A DNA stretch of 64,000 bases, taken from positions 186,001 through 250,000 of the forward strand of contig NZ_JAAOIX010000009.1 of the NCBI RefSeq assembly GCF_011440395.1, given 5' to 3'. Positions 8,639 to 20,000 of the stretch are shown piece by piece. The position numbers were made by a program, and so were the translations under genes. Numbering within the stretch: the stretch's first letter is position 1; the number at the start of each line of letters is the position of its first letter. The notes beneath the pieces are model-generated. The model saw only the letters and a list, made by a program, of their open reading frames with translations, ran no database searches and was not told the DNA's origin. This DNA is from Pseudomaricurvus alcaniphilus. GTDB lineage: Bacteria > Pseudomonadota > Gammaproteobacteria > Pseudomonadales > Cellvibrionaceae.

Positions 8639-8697
8639 TAAGATTTTCATGGTCTTGCTCTCCTATACTTTGCCCCCGTTACCGGGGGCTTTTTTTT
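8639..8697 (+). ncRNA. Putative small RNA 2 (tandem pair, copy 2)
   Basis: A roughly 59-nt unit homologous to that at 8349-8410. It begins GTAAGATTTTCATGGT, then CTTGCTCTCCT, and ends in a strong intrinsic terminator. It lies on the + strand upstream of, and opposite in direction to, rhlE. The arrangement (duplicated short units, each with its own promoter and terminator, variable 3' stems but fixed 5' segment) is typical of multicopy trans-acting sRNAs, where the fixed part is the target-pairing seed. Best in-window target is the OmpA-family gene at 24602-26029. No known sRNA family is recognised. Confidence 0.62.
8672..8697 (+). terminator. Intrinsic terminator of putative sRNA 2
   Basis: Stem GCCCCCG/CGGGGGC with loop TTAC, followed directly by eight T residues (8690-8697). 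One of the clearest terminators in the window. Confidence 0.88.
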
Positions 8698-8758
8698 GCG
8701 CTGGCGGAAACAAGCTGACGCGACTACCGATTTTGGCACCCAAGCCATTCTTCTGGCG

Positions 8759-10147
<1,389 letters not shown>

Positions 10148-10267
10148 GGGCGACTCCAGAAAAATGAGTGCAGGTTATTTCTCCGCAGCGGCCTCGTCAA
10201 GGCATGAATCTGGCAGCCCCACTTATGTAGGGCTGCCACACCGGGCTGCCAGCCCGGTCAAGTTGCG

Positions 10268-11653
10268 CTAGTCCTCCCGCACCGGGGTGGTGGAGATCAT
10301 TATCAGGTCTTGCAAAAACTTCTGGATACTGTCGCCCCATATCTCATTATGGCCCGGGATAAGGCTGCCATCGACGTAGATGTTCAGGTACGGGTTGAGC
10401 GGGCTGGAGCGCCCCAGATGGGACAGCTCTACGGCTTCAAAGCGCAACTTGCTGCCGTAGTCCTGATCACTCCAGTTGTTGCCCAGCGAGCGATAGCTAA
10501 AGTTGGCACTGCGCTCGCTGGCGGTGACAACAGGGTCCAACCGGTGCGTCCAATAGGGCTGGAAATGGCCAATGGTGTTGTTATCCGCATCTTTCTCGCT
10601 CAGCACCACGGCCTCGGCGCCGTTGGCGGTGGCAATCAGGCGCTCGATATCATCGTGGGTTTCAAACAGGGTCGAAAAGAACCGCCCGGCGGGAAAGGCA
10701 TAGCGAGTGGCGTAATCGGCCTTGGATGTGAGCACCGCCAGACGCGGCAACTGGGGCGGAAACTTGTACTGGCGACAGCTGGCGGCGACCGTATCGGCAG
10801 CCACAACCTTGTCGGCACCGGTAAATTTGTAACTGCACTGTTGACCGATGTCGTACAGGGTGGCAAAGCGCATCGCTTCAAAAGCCGGGTTTAACAGTAT
10901 AACCAGGTCGCCAAAGCCCTTGGCGTCTTCCTGCCGGGTTTTGCCACGCTGGCTACTGAGGTAGCGGTCCGCCAGTATTTGCTGCAGTGAGGTGTACACC
11001 ACCGCGCCCCCAAAGCTGTGGCCAATCACCACCATACGATTATTCAGTGGCTTGGGGGTTTGCTGCTCCCAGCCCGCTTTGACGTTGACGATTTGCTCCA
11101 GCTGTAAGAGAACCTCGCTGACTCCCTGCAAACCCACTTCCTGGGCGACCGCTTTGCGCCCCCAAAAAGTGGCCTGGCGCAATATCGGCACGGTGATGGA
11201 GTCGCCTCGCCAGCCCAAATAGACGCCGATGACTTTGCGCTTGGCCCTGGCATCCTGTTGACTGGCTATCGCTTCCCGGGCTGAGATCTTGCTCAGCATC
11301 CCCTTAAAGGATTCAATATTGCCGTCCCCAGGCGCGGCGCTGTGGTGCCAGCCGTGCACAAACACTGTCAGGATCACGTCCTCGCGCGCGGCGATATTGC
11401 GGTAGTGATCCAGCACAAATTGCATTTGTTTGCGGTCGCGCAACTGGCCCTGGTCATCGTATTCCACGAACCCCAGCAGAAACTCCTGGGCGCTGCCCGG
11501 CTGGTGGATGGAAACCGCCGCTCGATCGCAGTAGCTCGAACCTGAGACACTGCAAGCCTGGTAGCTGTCCCGATAGATTTTGTTGGGCGCACACGCCGTC
11601 AGTGCAAACGCCGCGGCAATGACTAGCCAATATCGCAATCCAAACCCGTCCAT
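10268..11653 (-). CDS. Alpha/beta-hydrolase lipoprotein, function unknown
   Basis: A 461-residue protein from the ATG at 11653 (CTGGAGAAA upstream). The N-terminus is a lipoprotein signal with lipobox LTAC (FALTACAPNK), so it should be lipidated. The hydrolase part has FVHGWHH as oxyanion strand and the nucleophile elbow GHSFGGAV; both resemble serine hydrolases that work on lipids or esters (DUF900/lipase-like). The C-terminal half contains no recognised domain. An earlier in-frame ATG (11728) adds 25 residues ahead of the signal peptide and is unlikely. Substrate is unknown; there is no operon partner. Confidence 0.75.
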   Translation of the reverse strand: MDGFGLRYWLVIAAAFALTACAPNKIYRDSYQACSVSGSSYCDRAAVSIHQPGSAQEFLLGFVEYDDQGQLRDRKQMQFVLDHYRNIAAREDVILTVFVHGWHHSAAPGDGNIESFKGMLSKISAREAIASQQDARAKRKVIGVYLGWRGDSITVPILRQATFWGRKAVAQEVGLQGVSEVLLQLEQIVNVKAGWEQQTPKPLNNRMVVIGHSFGGAVVYTSLQQILADRYLSSQRGKTRQEDAKGFGDLVILLNPAFEAMRFATLYDIGQQCSYKFTGADKVVAADTVAASCRQYKFPPQLPRLAVLTSKADYATRYAFPAGRFFSTLFETHDDIERLIATANGAEAVVLSEKDADNNTIGHFQPYWTHRLDPVVTASERSANFSYRSLGNNWSDQDYGSKLRFEAVELSHLGRSSPLNPYLNIYVDGSLIPGHNEIWGDSIQKFLQDLIMISTTPVRED

Positions 11654-11873
11654 AAGTTTCTCCAGATGATTATCAGTTGTTATCGACCCGTGAGAATTGA
11701 TCGCCTGTTGACCTGCATAGCAGCACATCCCGGAGCGGAAGGCAAGCGAGCGCAGTTGGCTTTTAGCGGCGGTAATTTACGCGGCGAACTAACGCGGGCG
11801 CAAGGGTTGCGGCAGTGCCGGGCGGCCAGCTATCGATTGTGACAATTGCAGACAAGCGGCGTCAGGAGCAGAC

Positions 11874-12023
11874 ATGAGGGGAAAATCTGAAGGGGAAAGG
11901 CCGTCCCCGCGGAAACACCCTGGAAGGCACTCGCGACCATTGCGGCCGCGCATTTATTTCTCGCTGATTTTGGAGAGAATAATTATTACAGACTTGACGC
12001 GAGCAACACATTATCGCGGATAA
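11874..12023 (+). CDS. Possible 49-residue basic peptide (uncertain)
   Basis: The 447-bp interval 11654-12100 holds one candidate: an ATG at 11874 five bases after AGGAG, opening 50 codons rich in Arg/Pro/His (MRGKSEGERPSPRK...). The ribosome site is good, but composition is not distinctive and I recognise no family. Otherwise this interval shows nothing I can support. Confidence 0.2.
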   Translation: MRGKSEGERPSPRKHPGRHSRPLRPRIYFSLILERIIITDLTRATHYRG

Positions 12024-12100
12024 CACTTTGGCAGGGGTAGCATTCGCACAATTCGATTTTGTCCCCGGAGATAATGCCTGGTAACAAGCCAGCCGCTTCG

Positions 12101-13903
12101 TTACTTGTTCGAAAAGCGGGGGTGATCGGTGCGTGGTAGCCGTCGCTCCATGGTTTTATGCAGCTTCGGGTGCCTGACCTTACTGACAGCGGCGGGTCGA
12201 GCCTGAGTCACTGGCCGCCCCTGCTGCACCTGGCGGCCAGGCTGGCTGACCTGGCGCGGCGGAGCCGTTCGCTCGACCCGCGCCTTGCTGCCGGTATTTT
12301 CTTTACTGCCGCTCCTGAATTCGCTGCCCGAGCGAAAGCCCTTGCTGCGCTGCGTATCCTTTGGCTCGCGCAAATCGCTACCGCCACGCACTGTTCGGTT
12401 GCCGGCGCTGGCGTTATCCGGCCGCCCTGGGGAATTACCCGAACGCTGCTTGCCCCGGTGCGAATCGGACCGGCTGTCGTTGGCCCCTTGGTAGCGGCTG
12501 CCGTTATACTTGCTATTGCTGTATTTGCTATCGCGAAAGTTGTTATCGCGAAAGTTGCTATCGCGAAAGTTACTGACGCCGGCTGTTCCTGCGCTGTGCT
12601 TGTCAATCTTGACGCTCCGCTCGCGCCGCTCCCCCTGCCCTCGATCAGCTGGCTCGTGACCGCTTTTTTCCCTTCTATCTGTGCCTAATCGATCTGTGCC
12701 TGATCGATCCCCACCTGAGCTTCCCCTGTGAAACCTGTCCCTGTCGAACTTGTCCTTATCGAACCTGTTCTTTCCGAACCTGTCCTTGTCGAGCCTGTCC
12801 CTGTCGAATCTATCCCTGTCGAACCTGTCCTTATCCAATCTATCCTTGCCCGGCCTGTACTTGTCTAAATCCTGTCGCTGCTGGCCATGCAGGCTTGAGC
12901 CCTGCCAGCGCCGGTCGCTGCCCGGTCGCTCATCATCTCTCTGCAATTGCCGCCCCCGCCATTCGCCGGGGTTAAACTGGCGCTGGTGAAAATCCCGGGA
13001 ATGGGAGTAGCGCGGGTCAACCAATCGGGTTTTGTGCTGCCGGGGATAGCGCACACCGTGCCGGTGATGCGGATTGTGCTGCCAGCGGCGCCAGGCCCCA
13101 TGTCGATGGTCATCAAACAGTTTGCGCGCGCCGTGATGATAAAGGTGATCCCGCCGCCACTGGTAGTCCACAAACAAATGGCGATTGCGCCAGCTGAAAC
13201 TGCTGAAATAGAAGCCGGAATAGACCAGGTAGCTGTTGCTCCAGTAAAAACCGGAGTGCCACGTGTAGTGGTGCGGCTGGTGCCAGTGATAGGGTGGGTA
13301 GGAGCTCCACCACCAGGGACCGTAGACAATCCGGGTATCGTAGTAGGGCACATACACCACATCCCGTTGCCGCGGCTGAATAACGATATCGCCGTCGTCG
13401 TGCTCAACATCGATATAGTCATTGTCGGTGAGAGAGCCGTGGTCGTAAGCTCGCTGCCGCAGTTTTTGCACGGCGGCCAATACCCGCTCTTCGTCCAGCA
13501 GAAACGCGTTGCCCAGTTTTTCCAGCCAGTCCAGGTCCTCGCTCATGGTTTGCAACAGATCGTGAAACGGCGCCAGGGCTTTCACACTGGGATCCCAGTT
13601 TTCGTCCTCCGCCGCTGCCAGGGCCTGTTGCTCATCCAGGCCCTTGTGCTCGGCCCGCCAACGGGCAGCCTGGACGACTTCGAGGGGATAGGTGGCGGCC
13701 ACCAGAATATGGGACAGCAAGGTGTCGGGATAGAGTGCGACAGGCGCCAGAATCTGGTCCAGCTGCTGTTCATCCAGCAAGTGCTGTTCACCGATGAGTT
13801 GTTCATCCTGGTGAGGGTCATCCGCCAGGGGTTCCGCCGTCGCTGCCGAGACAACAGCGAACAACCCCACCCAGAGCAGCAGACACCTATAGAAATAACG
13901 CAT
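12101..13903 (-). CDS. DUF3300-family exported protein with long repetitive tail
   Basis: A 600-residue protein with a signal peptide (MRYFYRCLLLWVGLFAVVSA), a conserved domain at about 40-230 (LDQILAPVALYPDTLLSHIL, YPLEVVQAARW, WDPSVKALAPF, VYVPYYDTRIVYGPWWW) that is DUF3300, and a Tyr/Trp/His-rich segment. Residues 270-600 are low complexity and highly charged: pentapeptide repeats of DRFDK/DRLDK type near 350-400 (15-bp DNA repeats, 12727-12855), NFRDS repeats near 460 and a basic tail. Function is unknown; localisation is envelope or extracellular. An AAGAGG site precedes the ATG. The repetitive part may be variable in length. Confidence 0.8.
   Translation of the reverse strand: MRYFYRCLLLWVGLFAVVSAATAEPLADDPHQDEQLIGEQHLLDEQQLDQILAPVALYPDTLLSHILVAATYPLEVVQAARWRAEHKGLDEQQALAAAEDENWDPSVKALAPFHDLLQTMSEDLDWLEKLGNAFLLDEERVLAAVQKLRQRAYDHGSLTDNDYIDVEHDDGDIVIQPRQRDVVYVPYYDTRIVYGPWWWSSYPPYHWHQPHHYTWHSGFYWSNSYLVYSGFYFSSFSWRNRHLFVDYQWRRDHLYHHGARKLFDDHRHGAWRRWQHNPHHRHGVRYPRQHKTRLVDPRYSHSRDFHQRQFNPGEWRGRQLQRDDERPGSDRRWQGSSLHGQQRQDLDKYRPGKDRLDKDRFDRDRFDRDRLDKDRFGKNRFDKDKFDRDRFHRGSSGGDRSGTDRLGTDRREKSGHEPADRGQGERRERSVKIDKHSAGTAGVSNFRDSNFRDNNFRDSKYSNSKYNGSRYQGANDSRSDSHRGKQRSGNSPGRPDNASAGNRTVRGGSDLREPKDTQRSKGFRSGSEFRSGSKENTGSKARVERTAPPRQVSQPGRQVQQGRPVTQARPAAVSKVRHPKLHKTMERRLPRTDHPRFSNK
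12727..12855. repeat. 15-bp coding repeats in the DUF3300 gene
   Basis: About eight degenerate 15-base units (for example CTGTCCTTATCGAAC, CTGTCCCTGTCGAAT) encoding DRFDK/DRLDK pentapeptides on the minus strand. A second short array, TTGTTATCGCGAAAG units at about 12535-12570, encodes NFRDS. Confidence 0.8.
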
Positions 13904-14075
13904 AAGAGATACCTCTTTAGAGCCCCGCAGCGCTAAACAATCCGCCGCCGAAGCCTGGTAGAGGTTACTTATAACACCCTGCGCCTTAACTTTATCTGAA
14001 CGAGCGCCGCTGGATTAAGATAGGGAAGCGAACGAAGCCAACTGAAAGGGTCCGCGCAATTCGTCGGAAGGCTGT

Positions 14076-15371
14076 TTAGCCGGGGGGCGTGGCGGCGTGG
14101 CGACCGTTGAAATAGTCCCGGGCCAGCTGGCAGAAAAAGTCCACATACTGGCTGTGTCCCCCCGGGAAGGCAAAATTGACCTGCAGCGGATCGGCGGGAT
14201 CGCTGATGCCTCGAACGGCGCCCCAGTGGCGCTTGCCCCAGCGTTCTGCAGTGGCGGGCAAACAGTCGCGCTTGAGACCCGGTCGCCGGACTTCACCACC
14301 GCTGCTGTCCACATAGACAATCGTATTGTCGACCCCGACGCAGCCGCCAATGGCCTGCACAAAACTGAGAAAACCGCGATCGCTGCCACCCCGGACCACC
14401 TGCTGTTGTCCGTCCAGCTCTATGGGCTGGGAAGTAATGGTATCACCCACGGCAACGATGTGCGGCATCAGGTCCGGGTCGAAGTGTTGCTGTAGCAGCG
14501 CCAATAACTGCTGCTGGTCCCGCGGCGCCTGGCGCACACTGAAATCGGCACCCAGCGGATAGTGACCGCTACGCTGCTGGAAGTAGTGATTGAGAATCAC
14601 CAGTACCCCGGTTTCCTTGACCGCGCCGGCCAGCATAAACTGGAAATCCGTGGTACCGGCGTCGCTCCCCTCAGCGTACTTGATACGCTCACCGCTGGCA
14701 TCACTGCCGAGATTGGGGGCGTAGTGGACAAAGAAGCTGGAGCCCAATTGTTGCCGACTGGCCTCTGCCAACAGCGACTCCATCAGGTTTTTCAGGTCCC
14801 GCTGCAGACAGCGATACTTCTCCGCCTGGCCGGCAAACTTCTGGAAAAAGTTATTGATGTTCACCGTGGGCGAGACCAGGTTATCCAGCACCGTGCTGGC
14901 CAGCAGCGACTCTATTTCCGCCGCGCTCAATTGATAGGGCTCAGCTCCCAGCTTTTGCTGCATAAAATCGCGGCAGCGGTCCGGTACTGCGGCGAGAAAC
15001 TCCAATTCGGCGTCACTGACGCCCGGGTGCGATACCGCACCGTAGCAATCCTGCCACTGCACTCCTCCGCCGCCGAGACCGGGCAAATAGTAGCCCTGTT
15101 GCCTGGCAGCGGCCGCTCCCAGGGTTCTGTCCACAATCAAATTTACCCCGCGCCGGCCAATATGCTCGCCGTTGCTCAATACAAAAAAATGACCGTCGAG
15201 TTGCTTTGCCGCTTGCAGGTAGCGCGGCTCAATCTGGCGATCGAGAGGATCCCGCACCAGCCCCATACACACCCCGTCCAGGTCCTGGATAAACAGCAGG
15301 TTGTCGCGGGCTTTGAGTGTATTGAGCAGGCGTGCATGGTCGAGGGAGAAACGCTCGGAAGACAAAGGCAT
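14076..15371 (-). CDS. stpA: Glucosylglycerol-3-phosphate phosphatase (StpA/GgpP-like)
   Basis: A 431-residue HAD-like phosphatase. It resembles cyanobacterial StpA along its length: FSLDHARLLNTL, the nucleophile motif FIQDLDGVCMGLV (D30 and D32), VLSNGEHIGRRGV, YLPGLGGGGVQWQD, SHPGVSDAELEFLAAVP, SFFVHYAPNLG, AGTTDFQFMLAG-VKE, VAVGDTITSQ, RGGSDRGFL and a C-terminal INVAFPGGH-like segment (VNFAFPGGHSQY). In cyanobacteria it dephosphorylates glucosylglycerol phosphate, the last step of compatible-solute synthesis under salt stress. The partner synthase GgpS is not in this window. It lies beside an MscS channel gene in the same orientation, compatible with an osmotic theme. No clear ribosome site precedes the ATG. 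Family assignment is from memory of the sequence, moderately sure. Confidence 0.8.
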   Translation of the reverse strand: MPLSSERFSLDHARLLNTLKARDNLLFIQDLDGVCMGLVRDPLDRQIEPRYLQAAKQLDGHFFVLSNGEHIGRRGVNLIVDRTLGAAAARQQGYYLPGLGGGGVQWQDCYGAVSHPGVSDAELEFLAAVPDRCRDFMQQKLGAEPYQLSAAEIESLLASTVLDNLVSPTVNINNFFQKFAGQAEKYRCLQRDLKNLMESLLAEASRQQLGSSFFVHYAPNLGSDASGERIKYAEGSDAGTTDFQFMLAGAVKETGVLVILNHYFQQRSGHYPLGADFSVRQAPRDQQQLLALLQQHFDPDLMPHIVAVGDTITSQPIELDGQQQVVRGGSDRGFLSFVQAIGGCVGVDNTIVYVDSSGGEVRRPGLKRDCLPATAERWGKRHWGAVRGISDPADPLQVNFAFPGGHSQYVDFFCQLARDYFNGRHAATPPG

Positions 15372-15504
15372 AATAATATTTTAACGGTTTCCTGCTGGTA
15401 ATTCGGGGTTGACGGAATGCCGCGGCGTTATTGCCGCCGCAACCACTGACCATGCTAACATCAATTGCCCCACCGATAAAAATTGACGCGGCGCCAGCAC
15501 CGCA

Positions 15505-16839
15505 CTACGGCTTGTCCACCGGCGCCGCTGCCACCGTAAAGTTTTTGTTGAGCACACGCACTTCCCGCTGCGGAAAAGGAATCTCAAAGCCGTGCTCGCG
15601 CATGGCCTCGAAGATCAGCAGCAGCAGGTCCCCGCCGACCCTATTTTTGCCATCGTCGATGCCATGCATCCAGAACTCCACGAACATATTGACCCCGGAA
15701 TCTCCAAAGCTGTCGATTTCACAATCGGGCCGCTCTTCGATGGGGAGCTCGTCACCACTCAATACCTGCGGGTGATCGGCCACCACTTTTTTAATGACTT
15801 CCACCAGCTTGCGAATGTCCGAGTGGTAGGCGACGGAAAAGTCCACCCGATAGCGCTGCTTTTTGTTTTTGTGGGTCCAGTTGGTAAAGCTCTCCACGAT
15901 AAACTTCTCGTTGGGCACCATGATGTCCTTGCCATCGAAGGTTTCCAGCGTGGTAGAGCGCAGGCTCAACTCCCGCACAATACCGGTGCGGCCATCTTCC
16001 AGTTCGATATAGTCATCGATGGAAATCGAGCGGTCGAGCAGGATAATAATCCCGGAGATAAAATTCGAAGCAATGGCTTGCAGGCCAAACCCCAAACCTA
16101 CACCCACAGCACCGCCAAACACTGCCAGGGCGGTGAGGTTGATCCCCATCACCTGCAACAGCAGTAGAAAGATCACCACAAAGATGACGACTTCCAGCAG
16201 CTTCGCCGCCACCTCGCGGGTGCGGAAATCCAGCTGCTCCTGGCGCCGGATCATATCCTTGCCGGTAACGTTAGACACCCGCCCCAACCAGAACAACAGC
16301 GAACCAAACAACGCCACACGCAGCAGGCCGTAGGCCGACACTTCGATATTGCCAATGGTCACCGACATGGACTCGAGTATTTCCACCAGCCGCCCGAGAA
16401 TACCCACCAGGTGCAAGAACAGCAGTGGCAATCCCACCCAGCGGAACGCACTGGCCACCACATAATTTTTAATAAACTCGCGAATAATCTCGTTAAACAC
16501 CAGCAGCATGGCGATGATCAATGCGGCTCGAACCAGCCAGCCCTGGCCCAGGGTGCTTGCACTGATATTGACAGCAATGCTGAGCATTAAAATGGCCAGC
16601 AGCGGGAATACCAACTCGCCCAGCTTGGTGAGAAAGCGGCGCAGTGGATGCTCCGGGGTAGTTGCAGATCTTGCCCCGAGGAAGGGTACGTAGCGCAGGA
16701 TTCGATTGGCCACCACATAGGCGCAGCCGTAGATGGCGACCACAAGGCCGAGCTGTGCATAGGTCTCGGTTTGCAGAACAACCTCGAGCGCTTTGGCGCT
16801 GGTTTCGACAGCCAACTGGGAGAGCTTTTCAAATGCCAT
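15505..16839 (-). CDS. Small-conductance mechanosensitive channel (MscS family)
   Basis: A 444-residue protein starting at the ATG at 16839 (AGGA about ten bases upstream); the upstream in-frame extension to 16971 looks like leader DNA. Four to five membrane helices occupy residues 20-210, then the pore helix and beta domain: GVGLGFGLQAIASNFISG, ILLDRSISIDDYIEL, GIVRELSLRSTTLETFDG, VPNEKFI. The C-terminus is the cytosolic vestibule. It gates in response to membrane tension and releases solutes on hypo-osmotic shock. The extra N-terminal helices place it in the larger MscS-like subfamily rather than E. coli MscS itself. Confidence 0.9.
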   Translation of the reverse strand: MAFEKLSQLAVETSAKALEVVLQTETYAQLGLVVAIYGCAYVVANRILRYVPFLGARSATTPEHPLRRFLTKLGELVFPLLAILMLSIAVNISASTLGQGWLVRAALIIAMLLVFNEIIREFIKNYVVASAFRWVGLPLLFLHLVGILGRLVEILESMSVTIGNIEVSAYGLLRVALFGSLLFWLGRVSNVTGKDMIRRQEQLDFRTREVAAKLLEVVIFVVIFLLLLQVMGINLTALAVFGGAVGVGLGFGLQAIASNFISGIIILLDRSISIDDYIELEDGRTGIVRELSLRSTTLETFDGKDIMVPNEKFIVESFTNWTHKNKKQRYRVDFSVAYHSDIRKLVEVIKKVVADHPQVLSGDELPIEERPDCEIDSFGDSGVNMFVEFWMHGIDDGKNRVGGDLLLLIFEAMREHGFEIPFPQREVRVLNKNFTVAAAPVDKP

Positions 16840-17018
16840 GGGCGGTAATCCTGAGACATCCCCCGACCGGCTGCTGCGCGGCTGCGCAGGCAGGGCGGGA
16901 ATGAGTATTATTTTGGTATTATAGTTGGGCCTTGCGGCCCTGCTGCCTGCTACCACTTCGTATACTGCCAAAGTTTGGCAACTTTGTCCCGCGTCCTGCC
17001 AACACCGCTCTTACCCCG

Positions 17019-20000
17019 CTACGACGGCGGCCCGGTTTCCGGCCCGGCACCACCCCCGGTTTTGGACTCTGCCGCGCTGTCAACTTTGGCTCGCCAGGTG
17101 CCCTGAGCGGAGAAACAGTGCCAGCCCCAGCTGGCCCACTGGATAATTTTAGTCGCCAGCCACAATGACCAGAGCAACATCACCAGGCGATAGGCGATGA
17201 TGGGTACACTCACCACCGTCACTCCGGGGAAGTCTTCGCTGCTGACCCGGTCCTGGTAATAGTTGTACCAGTGGCTGTCGCTGCCATTGCCAACCACTTT
17301 CATTTCCGGGCTCGCCAGCAACCCCATGGGAATTGCAGAGATTATACTGAAAGCGGTTAGCACCCCCATAACGACGATAAACACCTGCAACAAATTGAAG
17401 CGATTGCGGCTCATCGCCTGGGGATCGATGTGCTGGCGGCGCACCGCCAACAAAAAGAACAACACCGCAGTGACCAGCACCCCGTAGCTGTTGACCGTCG
17501 ACAAGCCGATACCCAGCAGCAACCAGCCAAACAGGGTAATGGGCATGGCCAGCCGCAAACTCGAACTCAGGTAGGCCAGGGCAAACGCCCCCAGCACGAT
17601 CACGCACAACACGCCCCAATAGAGCATCGCCGGGCCGATGGCCGGGCCACTGATAAACAGCGGCCAGCGGTCCCGCGGCAGGCGGTAATTCAGGGACAGG
17701 TTGGTGGCCCCGGTGGGCAGGGTAATCTGTGGCGAGCGGTCGATCAGTCCCAGTGGGATCACCTGTTGAAACTCCAGGCTCAACTGCTGGTAGCCCGGCT
17801 GTAGTGGCACCACCACCCTGTTACCGGGGGGCAGATTCATCGCCCGGCCATTGAGCGAGAGGCCGAGAACTTCCGCGCTCTCGGGCAAGAGCAGGGCGTA
17901 GTCTTCGCCGAGACTGGAGCGTATTTCGAGGCTCAAGCTGGACTTTTGCAGTTGCTTGCCGGCATTGACCTGCAACGCGGCTTTTTCCACCGTATGGGTC
18001 GGCCCCGACACCCCTTCCGGGCGGCTGATATCCACCAGCAGCTGCTCACCGGGCCAGGGCTTGAAGGTGGGCCGCAGGGCACTGCCACCATCCCGGCTCT
18101 GCAGCGGCGGGATACCGCGGTAACCGAGGCGCCAGCGGGAAGACGGCACAAACTGCCACTCCTCCACGTAGTGTGACTCCGTGGCTGCGGTAAGGGCCAG
18201 CTGGTCCACCGGTGCGAGGATCGAGCTCCAGGACACGGCTCGCTGGTGATGGCCCAGCTGCACACTGATCTTGCCGTCTTTTACCACACCGACATCCGTC
18301 AACAGCTGCTCATTCGCCAGCAGGGGAATGGCGATGGAGATGGCACCGGCGGCCGGTGCCTGTCGCTCCACCCGGGTGTTGACGCGCCACTGCTGGGCAA
18401 ACTGGAAGCTGCGCCTGACCACCACAAAATCTGCCACCGGGTCGGGCTGCAAGGTATCGCTGACCTGCACCCGGTCTTTGTCGACGGAGCGGAAATTTAG
18501 CGTACTGTTGAGTATACGGCCATTTACCAGACCCTCCACCCGCCAGTCCGGCGCCACCACCTCGACATTGTGCAGTGGCAGGGGAAAGTTGATTGCCACC
18601 TGGTCGCCGCTGAGCGCGGCGAGCATCTCGATACTGTGCTGCCCCCGCGGCAGCTGCACCAGCACGCCGCCGGGACCGGCACCGAGCGGCACTCTCTTGC
18701 CGTCGGCCAGCACTTGTTGCAACTGCCAGCTACTGCCGCCACCGGGTAAGGCCAGCGCCAGGTTCGCCTCGGCGTAGACGTCAAATGCAATCTGCATCAC
18801 GCTGGCGCGCACAATCACCTTGCCATTGTTGAGACTGACACAGGCCGGCAGGCATTCCGGCGCCCGGGTCAGCCGTTGTTCCAGTTGCTTGAGCAGGTAC
18901 TGGGGCGGGTACTCCGCGGCCAGCCCGGGCTGCGGCAGCCACATTACCAGCAACAGCAACCCTGCCCCCAGGGTCGCCATCGAGCCCCCAGCCGCCGCTG
19001 TCCCCCTGCGCCGCTCGATCAACTGCGCCAGCCGCCGCAACACCAGGCCGGCATAGCCACCCACCAATAGCACCGCCAACACCCGCCAGCAGGAGGTCAG
19101 CCAGGGTGGCGAGTAGTAAAGGGCCAGTTGCTGATCCGCGCGCACCGGTCCGCTGGCACGTAAGTAGACCGCGTCCCAGGTCCAGGTGGGCAGGCCCGGA
19201 CCGGTCTGGACCCGGTCGTCGTCGGCAACTTCATAGAGCTCAAGATCACGCTGCGGCGGCGCTTCCTGCATCTGCCGCTGCTTGCTCTTCAAGGGCCCAA
19301 GGCGGGCGTCCGCCGCCTCCTCCAGAGCCATCTGCGGAGCCGATGTGACCGCATAGTTGCCGGCCGAACGCGACCGGCTCGGGTAGTATTCACCCACTGC
19401 TGCGCGCTCCAGAGAGGGATAGATGGCGAGCCGGAACGAATCCACCGCAAACCCGATAAACAGCAGCACAAAACCGGCGCCCAACATCACCCCCAGGCTG
19501 GTGAGCGAGGATTTGATCCAGCTCGACGTCAGGGGCAGCAGGGCAATAATAATCAACAGCACCGGAATCACCAGCAGCGGCGCATTGGGCTCCTGCAACG
19601 CCAGCAGGAAGGTGAGTCCAGCCAGCGCGGCGGCGCGATTGCTGAGCAGTTTGCGGGTCGCCGCCACAATCACCAGGATCAGGAACACATCCCACAAGTC
19701 CCACTGGCTGAGCCAGGTACCGGCGATTTCATCGACCCCGGCTGCGTGCAGGACGCGCCAACCCGGCGGCAAGTGCAAGGTCGCGGCGTAACTTTCCGCC
19801 CGCGCCTGCCAGCCAATGGCGCTGAAGCCGGACCTTGTCTCCAGCCGGCTCACCGCTTCCAGGTTGATATTCGGGCTGCGCACTTCAATGCCCTGCTGCG
19901 CGTCGTCCAAAGTTATCAATACCGGCTCACCATCCACAGTGGCGCGACCGACCCGGGTATCAGCAGCAGCGTTCAAGCGCCAATCGCGCTGCATGCGCCC

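Noticed and set aside
8349-8697. Minus-strand leader peptides with ribosome site plus ATG-Lys in both sRNA copies
   Set aside because: One T-run difference shifts the frame after the second codon and the hairpins have T runs only on the + strand.
12158-12688. 176-codon + strand frame opposite the DUF3300 tail
   Set aside because: Low-complexity mirror of a repetitive coding region.
15505-16971. MscS gene start at 16971
   Set aside because: The extra 44 residues are not membrane-like and precede a good ribosome site for the ATG at 16839.
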